NCBI GenBank assembly: GCA_027563145.1
Contig: CP071306.1
Location: forward strand, 558,001-622,000
DNA length: 64,000 nucleotides
Origin: Halocatena halophila
GTDB lineage: Archaea > Halobacteriota > Halobacteria > Halobacteriales > Haloarculaceae
Direction: 5' to 3'
Both the position numbers and the translations under genes were made by a program. The notes under the pieces are model-generated. The model did not search any database, was not told where the DNA came from, and was given only the letters and a program-made list of their open reading frames with translations. Shown piece by piece: positions 8,634-17,775 of this stretch (positions are counted from its first letter, which is position 1; every line of letters begins with the position of its first letter).

Positions 8634-9488
8634 ATGGACCGACGCGATGTGTTCACGACTGTCGATGGCCTCGAGATTCATCACACTGCGTGGGGCGACA
8701 ACTCGGCGTCACCTGTGGTGTGCGTCCACGGACTCTCTCGAAACGGTCGTGATTTTGATCCGATCGCTGCCGAGTTGGCCAGCACCTATCACGTTCTCTG
8801 TCCTGATCTGCCGGGGCGTGGATTGAGCGAGTGGTGCGAAGACACGAGCCGATACACCAATGCGTCGATGATCGAGCTTCTCATCACGTGGCTCGATACC
8901 CTGAACCTCGACTCTGTCCGCTGGATCGGTACGTCGATGGGAGCTGGCCTGGGGATGGCACTTGCTGGTGGTCCATTACATGATCGGATCACAAAGCTTG
9001 TGATCAACGATATGTGTCCGGATCCCGGTGCAGACGCAGAGGCTGCTGCGATCGAACGTATCGCCACCTACGTGGGAACTCCTCCGGTCGTCGATACGAT
9101 TTCGGCGTTCGAATCGTATCTCAGAGAAATCTACGGTGATCGCGTCAGTCCAATGACCGACGAGGAGTATCAGCGGATGGCCATCACATCGAGTCGGCGG
9201 ACGGACGACGGACGCGTTACCGCCAACTACGATCCATCGATCGTCGACGGCCTCAATCAGACAACAACCGAGGAATCCGGAGCCGACCCATGGACCGTAT
9301 ACGAATCTATCGACGCCGACATCTGTCTCGTGCAGGGGACCGAATCCGCCATTTGTCCGGATGCAACGTTCGAGCGAATGACAAGCGTTCACCCCGATTG
9401 CACCACCCTGCGTGTGCCGTGTGGTCACCACCCAGCACTCAACACCCCAGAACAGATATCTCCAATATCGAACTTTCTCGCCGATTGA
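8634..9488 (+). CDS. Alpha/beta-fold hydrolase
   Basis: A 284-residue single-domain hydrolase. It shows the oxyanion-hole HGLSRNGRDF, PDLPGRGLS, the nucleophile elbow WIGTSMGAG (Ser is catalytic) and a late His in PCGHHPALN. This pattern fits esterases, lactonases and C-C bond hydrolases of the abhydrolase-6 group, and the substrate cannot be deduced. I used the ATG at 8634 (MDRRDVFTTVDGLEIHH), which begins the first strand; an upstream GTG would add 19 residues without family similarity. Confidence 0.85.
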   Translation: MDRRDVFTTVDGLEIHHTAWGDNSASPVVCVHGLSRNGRDFDPIAAELASTYHVLCPDLPGRGLSEWCEDTSRYTNASMIELLITWLDTLNLDSVRWIGTSMGAGLGMALAGGPLHDRITKLVINDMCPDPGADAEAAAIERIATYVGTPPVVDTISAFESYLREIYGDRVSPMTDEEYQRMAITSSRRTDDGRVTANYDPSIVDGLNQTTTEESGADPWTVYESIDADICLVQGTESAICPDATFERMTSVHPDCTTLRVPCGHHPALNTPEQISPISNFLAD

Positions 9489-9909
9489 TCGCATTCGTGG
9501 TCAACAGACCGCACAAAGACCAATTCAGAAGAAAGCCAACCTGCTCCACTATCGGATGTATCTATTTAGAATGTATCATAGATAAATTATGAAAAATAAT
9601 AGATATGATTTTAATATTGGGATATCTCTCATATTTCTCGAGTTTTTCAATGAAATACGCCAAAAATTCTATAAAATAGCGTTCTTGGCCATATTTTTCG
9701 GATTAAAAATGCCCTCTTAAATCAAAGTGAGAGAGTATATTTCTATTCTACCCAATTATAAGATATATCAGTAATATTGTATACCATGCTGCAGACATCC
9801 ATATCGATGGATCGGTCCACGAGAAGCATTACACACGTACAACCGTAATACCACACTGGCCACGAACTGACGCCATCTAATAGATCTGTTTACGCCATCG
9901 AAACACAAC
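9489..9909. other. Very A+T-rich intergenic stretch
   Basis: This 421-base gap lies between the alpha/beta hydrolase and the 3' end of the IclR gene. Its middle (about 9560-9780) is markedly richer in A and T than the flanking genes, with runs such as ATTATGAAAAATAATAG and ATTATAAGATATATCAG. I see no supported open frame, structural RNA or repeat in it. It may hold terminators for the two flanking genes. Confidence 0.5.
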
Positions 9910-10662
9910 CTACAGTTCGGGGAGAAACCGCTTGACAGTGCTGATGAGAATCCCAGGAATGTCCTCTTCAAAGCGTTTGCTCTTGAGTCGATCACTCGTG
10001 CCCGCAACGTAGACCGCCCCGAGCACGGATCCATTCTGCGTGATCGGCACCGCAACAGCGCGTCGTGACGCCCGCTGTTCGCCACGCTCGAACGCGATCC
10101 CTCGCTCGGCAATCCGGTCGAGTTTCTCTCGGAGTGCGGACCGGTCGCTGAGGGTTCGGTCAGTCTTCTGGGGCAGCCCAGTCCCATCGAGAATCTCTCC
10201 AACGCGTTCGGACGATAACGACGCCAAAATCGCCTTACCCGGCGCACTGCAGTGAAGATACCGAGAATTGGGGAGCTGAACCTGTATCTGGCGAGCCGGT
10301 GTCGTTCGATAGAGATCAACAGCTAGCCCCTCGTGTTCGACCACCAGTCCTGCGGGCTGGTCGGTAACAGAAACGAGCTGGTCGATGTGGGGTCTTGCCG
10401 TCCGATACAGCGGATCAGTCGCACGCGCACGCTCGCCGAGATCCGCCAGCCGGAGCCCAAGTTCGTACTCTCGACCAGTTTTGTTCACGAATCCAACCTC
10501 ATACAGCGTGTTGAGATGCTTATACGCCGTGCTCTTTGGAATCGACAGCCGATTTGCCAACTCCGTCACCCCGACCGTTCCATCCGCTTCTGCCAGCGCC
10601 TCAAGCACTGACACACTCGTCTGCGTCGCATTCACCGTCCGTTGGGAGTCCGGCCCACTCAT
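9910..10662 (-). CDS. IclR-family transcriptional regulator
   Basis: A 250-residue regulator. The N-terminal winged helix-turn-helix (about 10-75) includes GVTELANRLSIPKSTAYKHL and LYEVGFV. The C-terminal IclR effector domain shows PAGLVVEHEG, SAPGKAILA, RGIAFERGEQ, and SRRAVAVPI...GSVLGAVYVAG. In haloarchaea IclR proteins control sugar-acid and pentose operons (for example XacR for xylose/arabinose). It is divergent from the enolase-superfamily gene that opens the catabolic island, so it is the probable local regulator. I took the ATG at 10660-10662 (MSGPDSQRTV) as start; three in-frame ATGs upstream overlap the intergenic palindrome. Confidence 0.9.
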   Translation of the reverse strand: MSGPDSQRTVNATQTSVSVLEALAEADGTVGVTELANRLSIPKSTAYKHLNTLYEVGFVNKTGREYELGLRLADLGERARATDPLYRTARPHIDQLVSVTDQPAGLVVEHEGLAVDLYRTTPARQIQVQLPNSRYLHCSAPGKAILASLSSERVGEILDGTGLPQKTDRTLSDRSALREKLDRIAERGIAFERGEQRASRRAVAVPITQNGSVLGAVYVAGTSDRLKSKRFEEDIPGILISTVKRFLPEL

Positions 10663-10686
10663 GTACATCAACAATACACTCGGACT

Positions 10687-10703
10687 CATAAACATTGTTT
10701 ATG
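10687..10703. promoter_or_regulatory. 7-3-7 palindrome, candidate IclR operator
   Basis: The sequence CATAAAC-ATT-GTTTATG is a perfect inverted repeat located between the divergent IclR and enolase-superfamily genes, 24 bases upstream of the chosen IclR start. IclR dimers bind palindromes of this kind. A close half-site, CATAAACAATG, occurs at 20470-20480 before the PIG-L deacetylase gene. Binding is inferred from position and symmetry only. Confidence 0.5.
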
Positions 10704-10781
10704 TGTGATGAACGACACCAAAATGCACTCCATTCGGTCTCCGGTTTCGCCAGGAACATTATCGGTCTATCGCCCCGACAG

Positions 10782-10788
10782 TTATATT
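10782..10788 (+). promoter_or_regulatory. TATA box for the enolase-superfamily gene
   Basis: TTATATT lies 24-30 bases upstream of the ATG at 10812. That spacing is the one expected for an archaeal TATA box driving a leaderless or nearly leaderless transcript, and it supports 10812 as the true start codon. Confidence 0.5.
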
Positions 10789-10811
10789 CGTGTTCGATCA
10801 ATCCACCGTAT

Positions 10812-11963
10812 ATGAACATCACCGGCTACGATCTGTATGAAGTTCCACCCCGATGGGTGTTTCTCGTCATCAGAACGGACGCGGGCATCACAGGTTGGGG
10901 AGAACCAATCGTTGAGGGGCGGGCAAAAACGGTCAGCACCGCGGTCAAAGAGCTGATGGACGGATATCTCCTCGGAAAAGATCCCCTCCAGATCGAAGAC
11001 CACTGGCAGGCGATGTATCGGAACAACTTCTATCGCGGTGGACCGATTCTCATGAGCGCAATTGCGGGCATCGATCAGGCACTGTGGGACATCAAGGGCA
11101 AACACCACGAACTTCCGGTGTACGAACTCCTCGGAGGGCCGTGTCGTGACCGCGTTCGTGTCTATCAGTGGGTTGGTGGCGATCGACCCGCAGAGATCGC
11201 TGGCGAGGCAGAACAGCTCGTCGATGCAGGATATACGGCGATCAAGATGGACGCAGTCGAACGGATGCGCCAGATCGATTCGCCGGCAGCGGTGCACACG
11301 GCGAGCGATCGTGTCGAGCACGTCCGCGAGGCAGTCGGCCCGGAGATCGACATTGTGGTCGATTTCCGCGGACGTGCCTCGACGCCAATGGCCAGTCGAC
11401 TGATCGACGCGATCGAACCGTTCGAACCGATGTTCGTCGAAGAGCCTGTGCTTCCCGAGTATAACGACAATCTGGACGCGCTTTCAAAAACGACGACCGT
11501 ACCGCTGGCAACAGGTGAGCGAATGTACTCCCGCTGGGATTTCAAACGGCTGTTCGACGACAGGGTGATCGACGTGGTACAACCAGATATCTCACACGCA
11601 GGAGGCATCACGGAGGTCAGAAAGATCGCCGCAATGGCCCATCCCTACGACGTGTCGGTAGCGCTGAACTGTCCGATCGGCCCGATTGCGCTTGCTGCTT
11701 CGCTCCAGGTGTGTGCGTCGATTCCGAATCTATTGATCCAGGACCACGGCTTTGGCATCTCCGGAGCCCGCACAGGTATCCCGTACGAGTATCTCGCCGA
11801 TCCAACCGCATTCGAATTCGATGATGGATTTCTTGAGTTGCTCTCGGAGCCCGGACTCGGGATCGAGATCGACGAATCAGTGGTCAAGGCAAAAGCCCAG
11901 CAGGATATCGACTGGCACAATCCGGTCTGGCGCCACGAGGATGGCTCCATCGCCGAGTGGTAA
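10812..11963 (+). CDS. Galactonate dehydratase-like enolase-superfamily protein with substituted catalytic histidines
   Basis: This 383-residue protein aligns along its length with E. coli D-galactonate dehydratase (DgoD), which turns D-galactonate into 2-keto-3-deoxygalactonate. The three Mg2+ ligands are kept: Asp184 (VVDFRGR), Glu210 (FVEEPV) and Glu236 (TGERMYS). The general base His185 and general acid His285 of DgoD correspond, with a one-residue offset, to Arg186 (DF-R-GRAS) and Asn286 (AL-N-CPIGP) here. The surrounding residues match closely, so the alignment is firm. Ordinary galactonate dehydration is therefore doubtful; the enzyme may act on another acid sugar or catalyse another reaction. 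It is first in the island, divergent from the IclR gene. Confidence 0.88.
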   Translation: MNITGYDLYEVPPRWVFLVIRTDAGITGWGEPIVEGRAKTVSTAVKELMDGYLLGKDPLQIEDHWQAMYRNNFYRGGPILMSAIAGIDQALWDIKGKHHELPVYELLGGPCRDRVRVYQWVGGDRPAEIAGEAEQLVDAGYTAIKMDAVERMRQIDSPAAVHTASDRVEHVREAVGPEIDIVVDFRGRASTPMASRLIDAIEPFEPMFVEEPVLPEYNDNLDALSKTTTVPLATGERMYSRWDFKRLFDDRVIDVVQPDISHAGGITEVRKIAAMAHPYDVSVALNCPIGPIALAASLQVCASIPNLLIQDHGFGISGARTGIPYEYLADPTAFEFDDGFLELLSEPGLGIEIDESVVKAKAQQDIDWHNPVWRHEDGSIAEW

Positions 11964-12030
11964 GCCAACGAGGGAAACTGGTGTGACTCGAAACTGATTT
12001 TATGGAGGACCGAATCGTGAGTGACACGGT

Positions 12031-13065
12031 ATGGATGACGAGTTGGACACTACCACCGACACGCTCGAAACCGGGACCAGCTACTTTGGGGTCCGAGACC
12101 CCACCCACGTCGAATCGGATCTCGACAGATTCGTGGACAACGGATTGACGAGCGTTCTGCACACGTTCAGTGAGGCGGATCTGGAGTACTATCGCGAAAC
12201 AATGGGCGAAATAGTCGCGGCGAGCCACGAACGCGGGCTCACGGTGTATATGAATCCCTGGGGCGTCGGTCGCGTCTTTGGTGGCGAGGCGTTCTCCGAG
12301 TTCATCGGTCGCAATCCCGAGGACTGTCAGGTGATGTCTACCGGTGAGCGTCTCCCGGCTGCGTGTTTCAACGCGCCAGGATTTCGTTCGTACATGCGTG
12401 ACTGGACGGAGGCTGCCGCGTCGGTCGGCGCTGACGTGCTGTTCTGGGATGAGCCCCACTGGTACATTCCCGAATGGCACGACGAGGAAGATTGCTACCC
12501 CGATGAAGCCTGGAGCTGTCGGTGTGAGCACTGTCAGGAACGCTTTTTCGAACAGTACGGCGAACCGATGGACGCTGCCCACACCGACCGCGTCGAACAG
12601 TTCCGTGAGAAATCACTGCTCTCGTTTCTGATCGAAATGATGCAAGTGAGCAGCGAAGCGGGCTGTTCGAACGCTGTCTGCCTGTTGCCGAGCGAAGACT
12701 CCAAACACGGTCTTCGAAACTGGGGTGATCTGGCAGAACGCCCAGAACTCGACGTGCTCGCAACGGATCCGTACTGGACGCTCCACGGCGATGGCTCCGT
12801 TGAGGAGTTCGTCTCATACTTCTCCGAGATGGTGGCTTCGCTCGCTCGAACACACGACTGCAACAGTCAGATCTGGATCCAGGGCTTTCGACTTTCGGAG
12901 GGTGCCGAGACGACCGAAGCGGTCCGTACCGCAACGCAGGCCGCAGTCGAATCAGACGTCGATAGCGTGTTCATGTGGGGTTATGACGCCTGTCGGACGA
13001 TCTCCTCGATCGCCTGTGAGGATCCAGACGCCGTCTGGAACACCTATCTGGAGACACTTCCATGA
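12031..13065 (+). CDS. Putative intracellular TIM-barrel, glycoside-hydrolase-like protein
   Basis: A 344-residue protein without signal peptide. Strand-helix periodicity and motifs suggest a (beta/alpha)8 barrel: GLTVYMNPWG (about 69-78), VGADVLFWDEPHWY (132-145), LDVLATDPYW and SQIWIQGF late in the chain. Glu141 in WDEPHW and the later Asp are placed like catalytic acids of clan GH-A, but I cannot match a numbered family. A Cys cluster (155, 163, 165, 168) follows the motif and could bind a metal. It sits 67 bases after the enolase-superfamily gene and 84 before the PLP enzyme, so it probably acts on the imported sugar. Confidence 0.7.
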   Translation: MDDELDTTTDTLETGTSYFGVRDPTHVESDLDRFVDNGLTSVLHTFSEADLEYYRETMGEIVAASHERGLTVYMNPWGVGRVFGGEAFSEFIGRNPEDCQVMSTGERLPAACFNAPGFRSYMRDWTEAAASVGADVLFWDEPHWYIPEWHDEEDCYPDEAWSCRCEHCQERFFEQYGEPMDAAHTDRVEQFREKSLLSFLIEMMQVSSEAGCSNAVCLLPSEDSKHGLRNWGDLAERPELDVLATDPYWTLHGDGSVEEFVSYFSEMVASLARTHDCNSQIWIQGFRLSEGAETTEAVRTATQAAVESDVDSVFMWGYDACRTISSIACEDPDAVWNTYLETLP

Positions 13066-13149
13066 GTCATCGAGACCAGTGGCATAACGGCATCCAACCG
13101 ACCATAAGAGTTTACTGAAAAACTAATAAATGATTGTCGAGGACCAAAC

Positions 13150-14394
13150 GTGAATTCACAGGACTCAATCTATCGAACGTACAACGTGTCGCCCGTGATC
13201 AACGCCGCTGGAACGAAAACACGGATCGGCGGGAGTCGTATCCGTCCGGAAGCCATCGATGCGATGGAGCGTGCAGCCGAGTCGTTCGTCGTGCTCTCGG
13301 AGCTACAATCCGCTGCGAGCGAGCGCATCAGTGAGCTTACCGGCGCTCAGGCCGGCTATGTGACTGCTGGTGCGAGTGCTGGACTGTTGTTATCTGCGGC
13401 CGCTGCAATTGCCGGCGACGATTTCGAGGTGATGGCGGAGCTGCCAGCCACCAAAGGCGTTGCCGACGAGATCATCATGCCACGCACCCACCGGACGGCG
13501 TACGATCACGCATTCACGGCAGCCGGTGCAACGATCGTGGACGTTGGAACGAACGACGTCGAGCTCGGAACTGGTGCTGCAACCGTCGAACCGTGGGAGC
13601 TCCGCGGTGCAATAACCGAACAGACGGCAGCAATCGGGTACGTCGAAAAATCCTACACCCAACCCCCACTGGCGGTCGTCACCGAGATTGCCCACGAACA
13701 CGACATCCCGGTAATCGTCGATGCGGCTGCGGAAATTCCACCGGTAGAAAACTTCGAGCGATTTATCGACGCCGGTGCGGATCTGGTGGTGTTCAGTGGC
13801 GGGAAAGCGATCCGTGGCCCACAGACCACAGGAATCGTCGCCGGACGATCGGATCTGATCGAGTCGATTGCGCTCCAGAATCTCGATATGCATATCGCGC
13901 GTGAAATCTGGGATGCCCCAGCGATCATCGACTCCGTCGCGCTCGAGGATGGTGTGCCACGCCATGGGATTGGCCGCTCGGCAAAGGTCGGAAAAGAAGA
14001 GCTCGCCGGGCTGCTCGCCGCGCTCGAGAGCTTCGTGACCGAAGACCAGGACGCCGTGTACGAAACGTGGATGGCTCGGTCGACGTATTTCGACCAGCAG
14101 CTGGGTGGGCTCGAGGGAATTGAAACGGCAATCGACACCTCTGGAGAATCTCGTGCACCGGTGGTCGAGATGTCGCTCGATCCAGCAGTCATCGGTCAGA
14201 ACGCAACAGAAATTGCCGCAGATCTTCGAAGCCAGGATCCTCGGCTCTTCGTAGGCAGTGATCGACTCACCGAAGATATGATCGTTCTCAACCCGATGTG
14301 TCTTACCGACGAAGAGGTCGAATACGTCCTCGAACGGCTCCTGGAAGCGATCACGCCCCAGTCCACGAGTAGTTTCGAGCCGTTTACGGAATAA
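13150..14394 (+). CDS. SelA/DgaE-like PLP-dependent enzyme (probable aminosugar-acid ammonia-lyase or related)
   Basis: This 414-residue protein has the fold-type-I PLP pattern of the SelA-like group: GAQAGYVTAGASAGLLLSAAA, the cofactor Asp in PVIVDAAAEIPP (Asp191) and the Schiff-base Lys219 in VVFSGGKAIRGPQT. Archaea of this class do not make selenocysteine by SelA, and this group includes D-glucosaminate-6-phosphate ammonia-lyase (DgaE), which gives a 2-keto-3-deoxy acid plus ammonia. With RidA and a deacetylase in the same island, action on an unphosphorylated aminosugar acid is a reasonable inference. Start is a GTG at 13150, followed at once by the conserved YRTYNVSPVINAAGT block. Confidence 0.82.
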   Translation: MNSQDSIYRTYNVSPVINAAGTKTRIGGSRIRPEAIDAMERAAESFVVLSELQSAASERISELTGAQAGYVTAGASAGLLLSAAAAIAGDDFEVMAELPATKGVADEIIMPRTHRTAYDHAFTAAGATIVDVGTNDVELGTGAATVEPWELRGAITEQTAAIGYVEKSYTQPPLAVVTEIAHEHDIPVIVDAAAEIPPVENFERFIDAGADLVVFSGGKAIRGPQTTGIVAGRSDLIESIALQNLDMHIAREIWDAPAIIDSVALEDGVPRHGIGRSAKVGKEELAGLLAALESFVTEDQDAVYETWMARSTYFDQQLGGLEGIETAIDTSGESRAPVVEMSLDPAVIGQNATEIAADLRSQDPRLFVGSDRLTEDMIVLNPMCLTDEEVEYVLERLLEAITPQSTSSFEPFTE

Positions 14395-14443
14395 CTGATT
14401 GTACGTTTGTGTCAGTTATATAGTGGTTCTATATGGAAAGTCA

Positions 14444-14452
14444 TATATAGTG
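14444..14452 (+). promoter_or_regulatory. TATA box upstream of the ABC importer operon
   Basis: TATATAGTG lies 23-31 bases before the ATG at 14475, the usual position for a leaderless haloarchaeal promoter. The same nonamer occurs 27 bases further upstream at 14417-14425, so there may be two start sites or a regulator site. This suggests the transporter has its own promoter rather than depending only on read-through. Confidence 0.45.
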
Positions 14453-14474
14453 TGTATTCTAACCGAAGCTGTAC

Positions 14475-15788
14475 ATGTTCGATGATGATTCATCGCAGCC
14501 GTCTCGCCGTGCATTTCTGAAGACGGCCGGTGTCACGACAGCCACGATGGCGCTCGCTGGCTGTTCGAACGTTCTGGGCCCGTCACAATCGACCGATTCG
14601 AAGTCCGTGACCATCAAAACCCGACACTATGGCACGGGTGAGATGGAAGAATATCTCGAAAAACACACCAAGCAGTTCGAAAAAGACGAGGGTATTACGG
14701 TCGAATACGAAATCATCGGCTGGGGAGATGGTCCTGACGCACAGAAACAGGATATGCGAACGCAGTCCGGGCCGGATGTCGACGAGATCCCATCGTCGTT
14801 CATTCCTGGGTATTCGGCACTGGATGGATTCCAGGACCTCAATCAGGTCAAAGTCGACATCAACACTGACGCCTTTTTCGACAATCCACTCGGCATCGGT
14901 AAATACAATGATAAATTCATCGGCATTCCGTGGTTCTGGGGCCCACGTGCGCACATCAGCTACATGCCCGAGCTCGAGAAAGCTGGCATCGATGCGCCGC
15001 CAAAAAGCTGGGACGAACTCGTCTCGAAGGGCAACGCCTACAACAAGGAAAACTCCGATAAGCATCTGTTTGGCATTCCAACACAGTCGAACGTCAGCCA
15101 GTTCTTCGCTGATTTCGTCTGGCAGAACGGCGGGGCGCTCCTCAACGACGATAACTCGAAAGCGACGTTCGACTCGTCCGAAGCAGTTGACGCGCTGAAC
15201 TTCTATAAGGACCTCCAGTCCACCCACTCGGTGATGCCCAAAGACACCGCCGAATGGGACGGTGAACAGCGCGATAGCCGCTTTTTGAACCACAAGATCC
15301 AGTCAACGTGGGCCTCGCTCGCAACGGTCGATAACTTCACGAGCAAGGAGTCGATCTCGAAAGAGGACATCAAGATCACGAAACCACCAGCCGGGCCAAA
15401 CGGCGACTCGGCGATCTTCTATGGGCTCGAACTCGTCGGCATTCACCCGTGGACCGACCATCCAGAAGAAGCCGCAAAGTGGCTGAACTACCTGGCCAAG
15501 CCGTCCGTGAACGCAGAAGTCGCACAGACGACCGGCTTTTTGCCGGCCGTCGAGAAATCGTTCGAACAGGATTCGTTCGACGACCCCGTCTGGCAGGGCT
15601 TTTACGACATCACGGAGATCGGCAAGACGTTCCCACAGGTCGAAAACTGGGGGAAAGTCGAGGACATCATGAACGGTGCCATCAAGGGCGTCCTTCAGGA
15701 TGCAGCGACCGGCAAGTGGAGCGACGGCGACACCAAAAAAGCGCTCAAAGACGCGGCCAAGCAGGCCAACAGCGAACTCGGCAACTAA
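14475..15788 (+). CDS. ABC sugar transporter, Tat-exported lipoprotein substrate-binding protein
   Basis: A 437-residue family-1 solute-binding protein. The N-terminus has a Tat motif (SRRAFLK, 10-16) and a lipobox LAGC with Cys30, so the protein is exported folded and anchored by lipid, as is usual in haloarchaea. The mature part shows the two-lobed family-1 pattern (VTIKTRHYG, DEIPSSFIPGYSALDGF, GIPWFWGPRAHISYM, NYLAKPSVNAEVAQTTGFLPA). It binds the sugar outside the membrane and delivers it to the two permeases that follow. Substrate class is carbohydrate (CUT1); the exact sugar is unknown, but the island suggests an amino or acid sugar. Confidence 0.92.
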   Translation: MFDDDSSQPSRRAFLKTAGVTTATMALAGCSNVLGPSQSTDSKSVTIKTRHYGTGEMEEYLEKHTKQFEKDEGITVEYEIIGWGDGPDAQKQDMRTQSGPDVDEIPSSFIPGYSALDGFQDLNQVKVDINTDAFFDNPLGIGKYNDKFIGIPWFWGPRAHISYMPELEKAGIDAPPKSWDELVSKGNAYNKENSDKHLFGIPTQSNVSQFFADFVWQNGGALLNDDNSKATFDSSEAVDALNFYKDLQSTHSVMPKDTAEWDGEQRDSRFLNHKIQSTWASLATVDNFTSKESISKEDIKITKPPAGPNGDSAIFYGLELVGIHPWTDHPEEAAKWLNYLAKPSVNAEVAQTTGFLPAVEKSFEQDSFDDPVWQGFYDITEIGKTFPQVENWGKVEDIMNGAIKGVLQDAATGKWSDGDTKKALKDAAKQANSELGN

Positions 15789-15916
15789 CGGCTCTCTCTC
15801 GAATCACCCTTCGGTCCATCCTTTTGGCTGCATACACGGGCGTAGCGTGGCATATTCTCCACCCACGTGTGAGAAAAACCGACAGTAAAATACGTACGGA
15901 ATTGAAACGAGCCAGT

Positions 15917-16894
15917 ATGTCGGCTTCGATAGAGCAATTCACACAGTCCCTTCGAGAACGGATGACCGTTCCATCACTGGGACTCGACGACGACTCCCGG
16001 TTTGCCTACTGGCTACTGTTGCCATCGATCGCGATGATGGCACTGATCCACTTCATCCCGATGGTGTGGGGATTCGTGATCAGCTTCATGGAGGTCAACG
16101 ACAGCACATTCATAGACTGGATGAGTGCCCCAATCTCCCCGCTCAAACAGTATGGTGCGATCTTCCAGCCTGATACCGCAGTGGGTGCCGAGTTCTGGAG
16201 CTCACTGGTTGAGACGTTTCTGTTCGCCTTTGGCACGACAATCGGCGTCTACGTGCTGGGGCTCACCACTGCCCTGTTGTTGAACAAATCCTTCCGTGGG
16301 AAGTTCACCGCACGAACGCTCGTGTTGATTCCGTATTTCGCACCGGCAGTTGCGACGATCTACATCTGGCGGATGATGTTCACGGCAGACACGGGCGTAG
16401 TCAATGAGCTACTCGTCTGGCTTGGTGTGATCAATTCAACCGATGAGGTTTTCTGGCTTATCGGGAACAACGCACTCATCTCGATGATTGTAGTCAACAT
16501 CTGGAAGAACTTCCCGTTCGCAGCGATCATGCTGTACGCAGGCCTGCAGTCAATTCCCGAACAGCTGTATGAAGCGGCCTCGATCGACGGAGCGAGCCGT
16601 TGGGCGACGTTCCGATACGTAACCCTCCCACAGCTCAAGCCGGTTACCGCCGTAATCATCCTGCTCATGATCGTCTGGTCGTTCATCAACTTCACCATCC
16701 CGTATCTGTTACTCGATAAAAACCCGGAGAATGGAGAGGTTCTCATGCTGTTCATCTACAACTTCGCGTTCCAGAACGGTGATTACTCGCTAGGAGCCGC
16801 CCTCTCGATCATTCTGCTCGTGATCTCAATGGTCATCTCCTATGGCTACTACCGAGCAACGATGCAGTCGTCCGTGCAAGGAGGTGCGGTCTAA
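15917..16894 (+). CDS. ABC sugar transporter permease 1 (MalF/UgpA-like)
   Basis: A 325-residue inner-membrane permease with about six membrane helices and the EAA loop (YEAASIDGASRWATFRYVTLP), which contacts the ATPase. I chose the ATG at 15917 (MSASIEQFTQ), about 40 residues before the first helix; the frame is open far upstream but that part overlaps the binding-protein gene and has no transporter similarity. Its stop shares a base with the next gene's ATG (TAATG at 16892-16896), so the two permeases are translationally coupled. Confidence 0.92.
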   Translation: MSASIEQFTQSLRERMTVPSLGLDDDSRFAYWLLLPSIAMMALIHFIPMVWGFVISFMEVNDSTFIDWMSAPISPLKQYGAIFQPDTAVGAEFWSSLVETFLFAFGTTIGVYVLGLTTALLLNKSFRGKFTARTLVLIPYFAPAVATIYIWRMMFTADTGVVNELLVWLGVINSTDEVFWLIGNNALISMIVVNIWKNFPFAAIMLYAGLQSIPEQLYEAASIDGASRWATFRYVTLPQLKPVTAVIILLMIVWSFINFTIPYLLLDKNPENGEVLMLFIYNFAFQNGDYSLGAALSIILLVISMVISYGYYRATMQSSVQGGAV

Positions 16895-17775
16895 TGGGCG
16901 GCTTCCCGTCGGAGTTCGAACTGTCCACGGACGCCAGAGATCACCTTATCGATGCGTTCCAGAAGTTTGTGCTTGGGCTCATACTCACGTTCACGCTCTT
17001 TCCGATCTTCATGATGATTGCGACCAGTCTGAAATCGGAATCAGAGCTCTACCGGGACGGGCTTCATCTTCTTCCTTCGACGCTCAACGTCCAGAATTAC
17101 GTTGACATGTGGGCCCGATTCGATCTGGTTGGGTTTTTCCTCAACAGTCTCATCATTGCTGGGACGACCACAGTTATCTGTTTGACCGTTGGAAGCCTTG
17201 CAGCGTACGCCTTTTCGCGGTATGAGTTCCCGGGCAAGGGACTGTTTGGACTGACGATACTCTCGACGCAGATGATCCCTGGCGTCCTGATTTTGATCCC
17301 GATCTTCATCCTGTATATCACCGTCCAGCGAGAGTTCGGGGTTCCAATGATCAATACGTATCACGGCATCATCTTCATCTACTCGACGTTCACCGTTCCG
17401 TTCGCAATTTGGATGCTGCGGGGCTACTTCGACACGATACCGGCTGCGCTTGAGGATGCCGCCCGGATCGACGGCTGTACGCGCTTACAAGCGCTCTATC
17501 GGATCGTCCTTCCGCTTGCCATGCCGGGAATCGCAGCCACTGGCATGTTCGTGTTCATTATCGCATTCAACGAGGTGCTGTTCGCCTCAGCGTTCGCAAA
17601 CGATGGCGTCACCCCGTTTGCCATCGGCATTCAGAAGTTCCAGACCAGCACGGGGACACACTGGACGGAGATGATGGCTGCTGCCACCGTCTCGTCTGTG
17701 CCACTGTTGTTGATCTTCGGTCTCTTCCAGAAACAGATCGTCTCGGGGCTCACCGCCGGTAGCGTGAAGCAATAA
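16894..17775 (+). CDS. ABC sugar transporter permease 2 (MalG/UgpE-like)
   Basis: A 293-residue permease with six membrane helices and the EAA-type loop LEDAARIDGCTRLQALYRIVLP. FTLFPIFMMIATSLKSESEL near the N-terminus is typical of the MalG partner of CUT1 importers. It forms the membrane channel together with permease 1 and is expected to be energised by the MalK-like ATPase encoded 65 bases downstream. Confidence 0.92.
   Translation: MGGFPSEFELSTDARDHLIDAFQKFVLGLILTFTLFPIFMMIATSLKSESELYRDGLHLLPSTLNVQNYVDMWARFDLVGFFLNSLIIAGTTTVICLTVGSLAAYAFSRYEFPGKGLFGLTILSTQMIPGVLILIPIFILYITVQREFGVPMINTYHGIIFIYSTFTVPFAIWMLRGYFDTIPAALEDAARIDGCTRLQALYRIVLPLAMPGIAATGMFVFIIAFNEVLFASAFANDGVTPFAIGIQKFQTSTGTHWTEMMAAATVSSVPLLLIFGLFQKQIVSGLTAGSVKQ

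Noticed and set aside
9560-9780. A structured RNA or replication origin in the A+T-rich gap
   Set aside because: No origin repeats, orc/cdc6 gene or stable fold were visible; A+T richness alone is not enough.
13150-14394. Annotation as selenocysteine synthase SelA
   Set aside because: The protein is of the SelA-like group, but archaea make Sec by another route and the island context fits a sugar-acid enzyme.
15449-15916. Long N-terminal extension of permease 1
   Set aside because: It overlaps the binding-protein gene and is Arg-rich out-of-frame sequence; the family starts at 15917.
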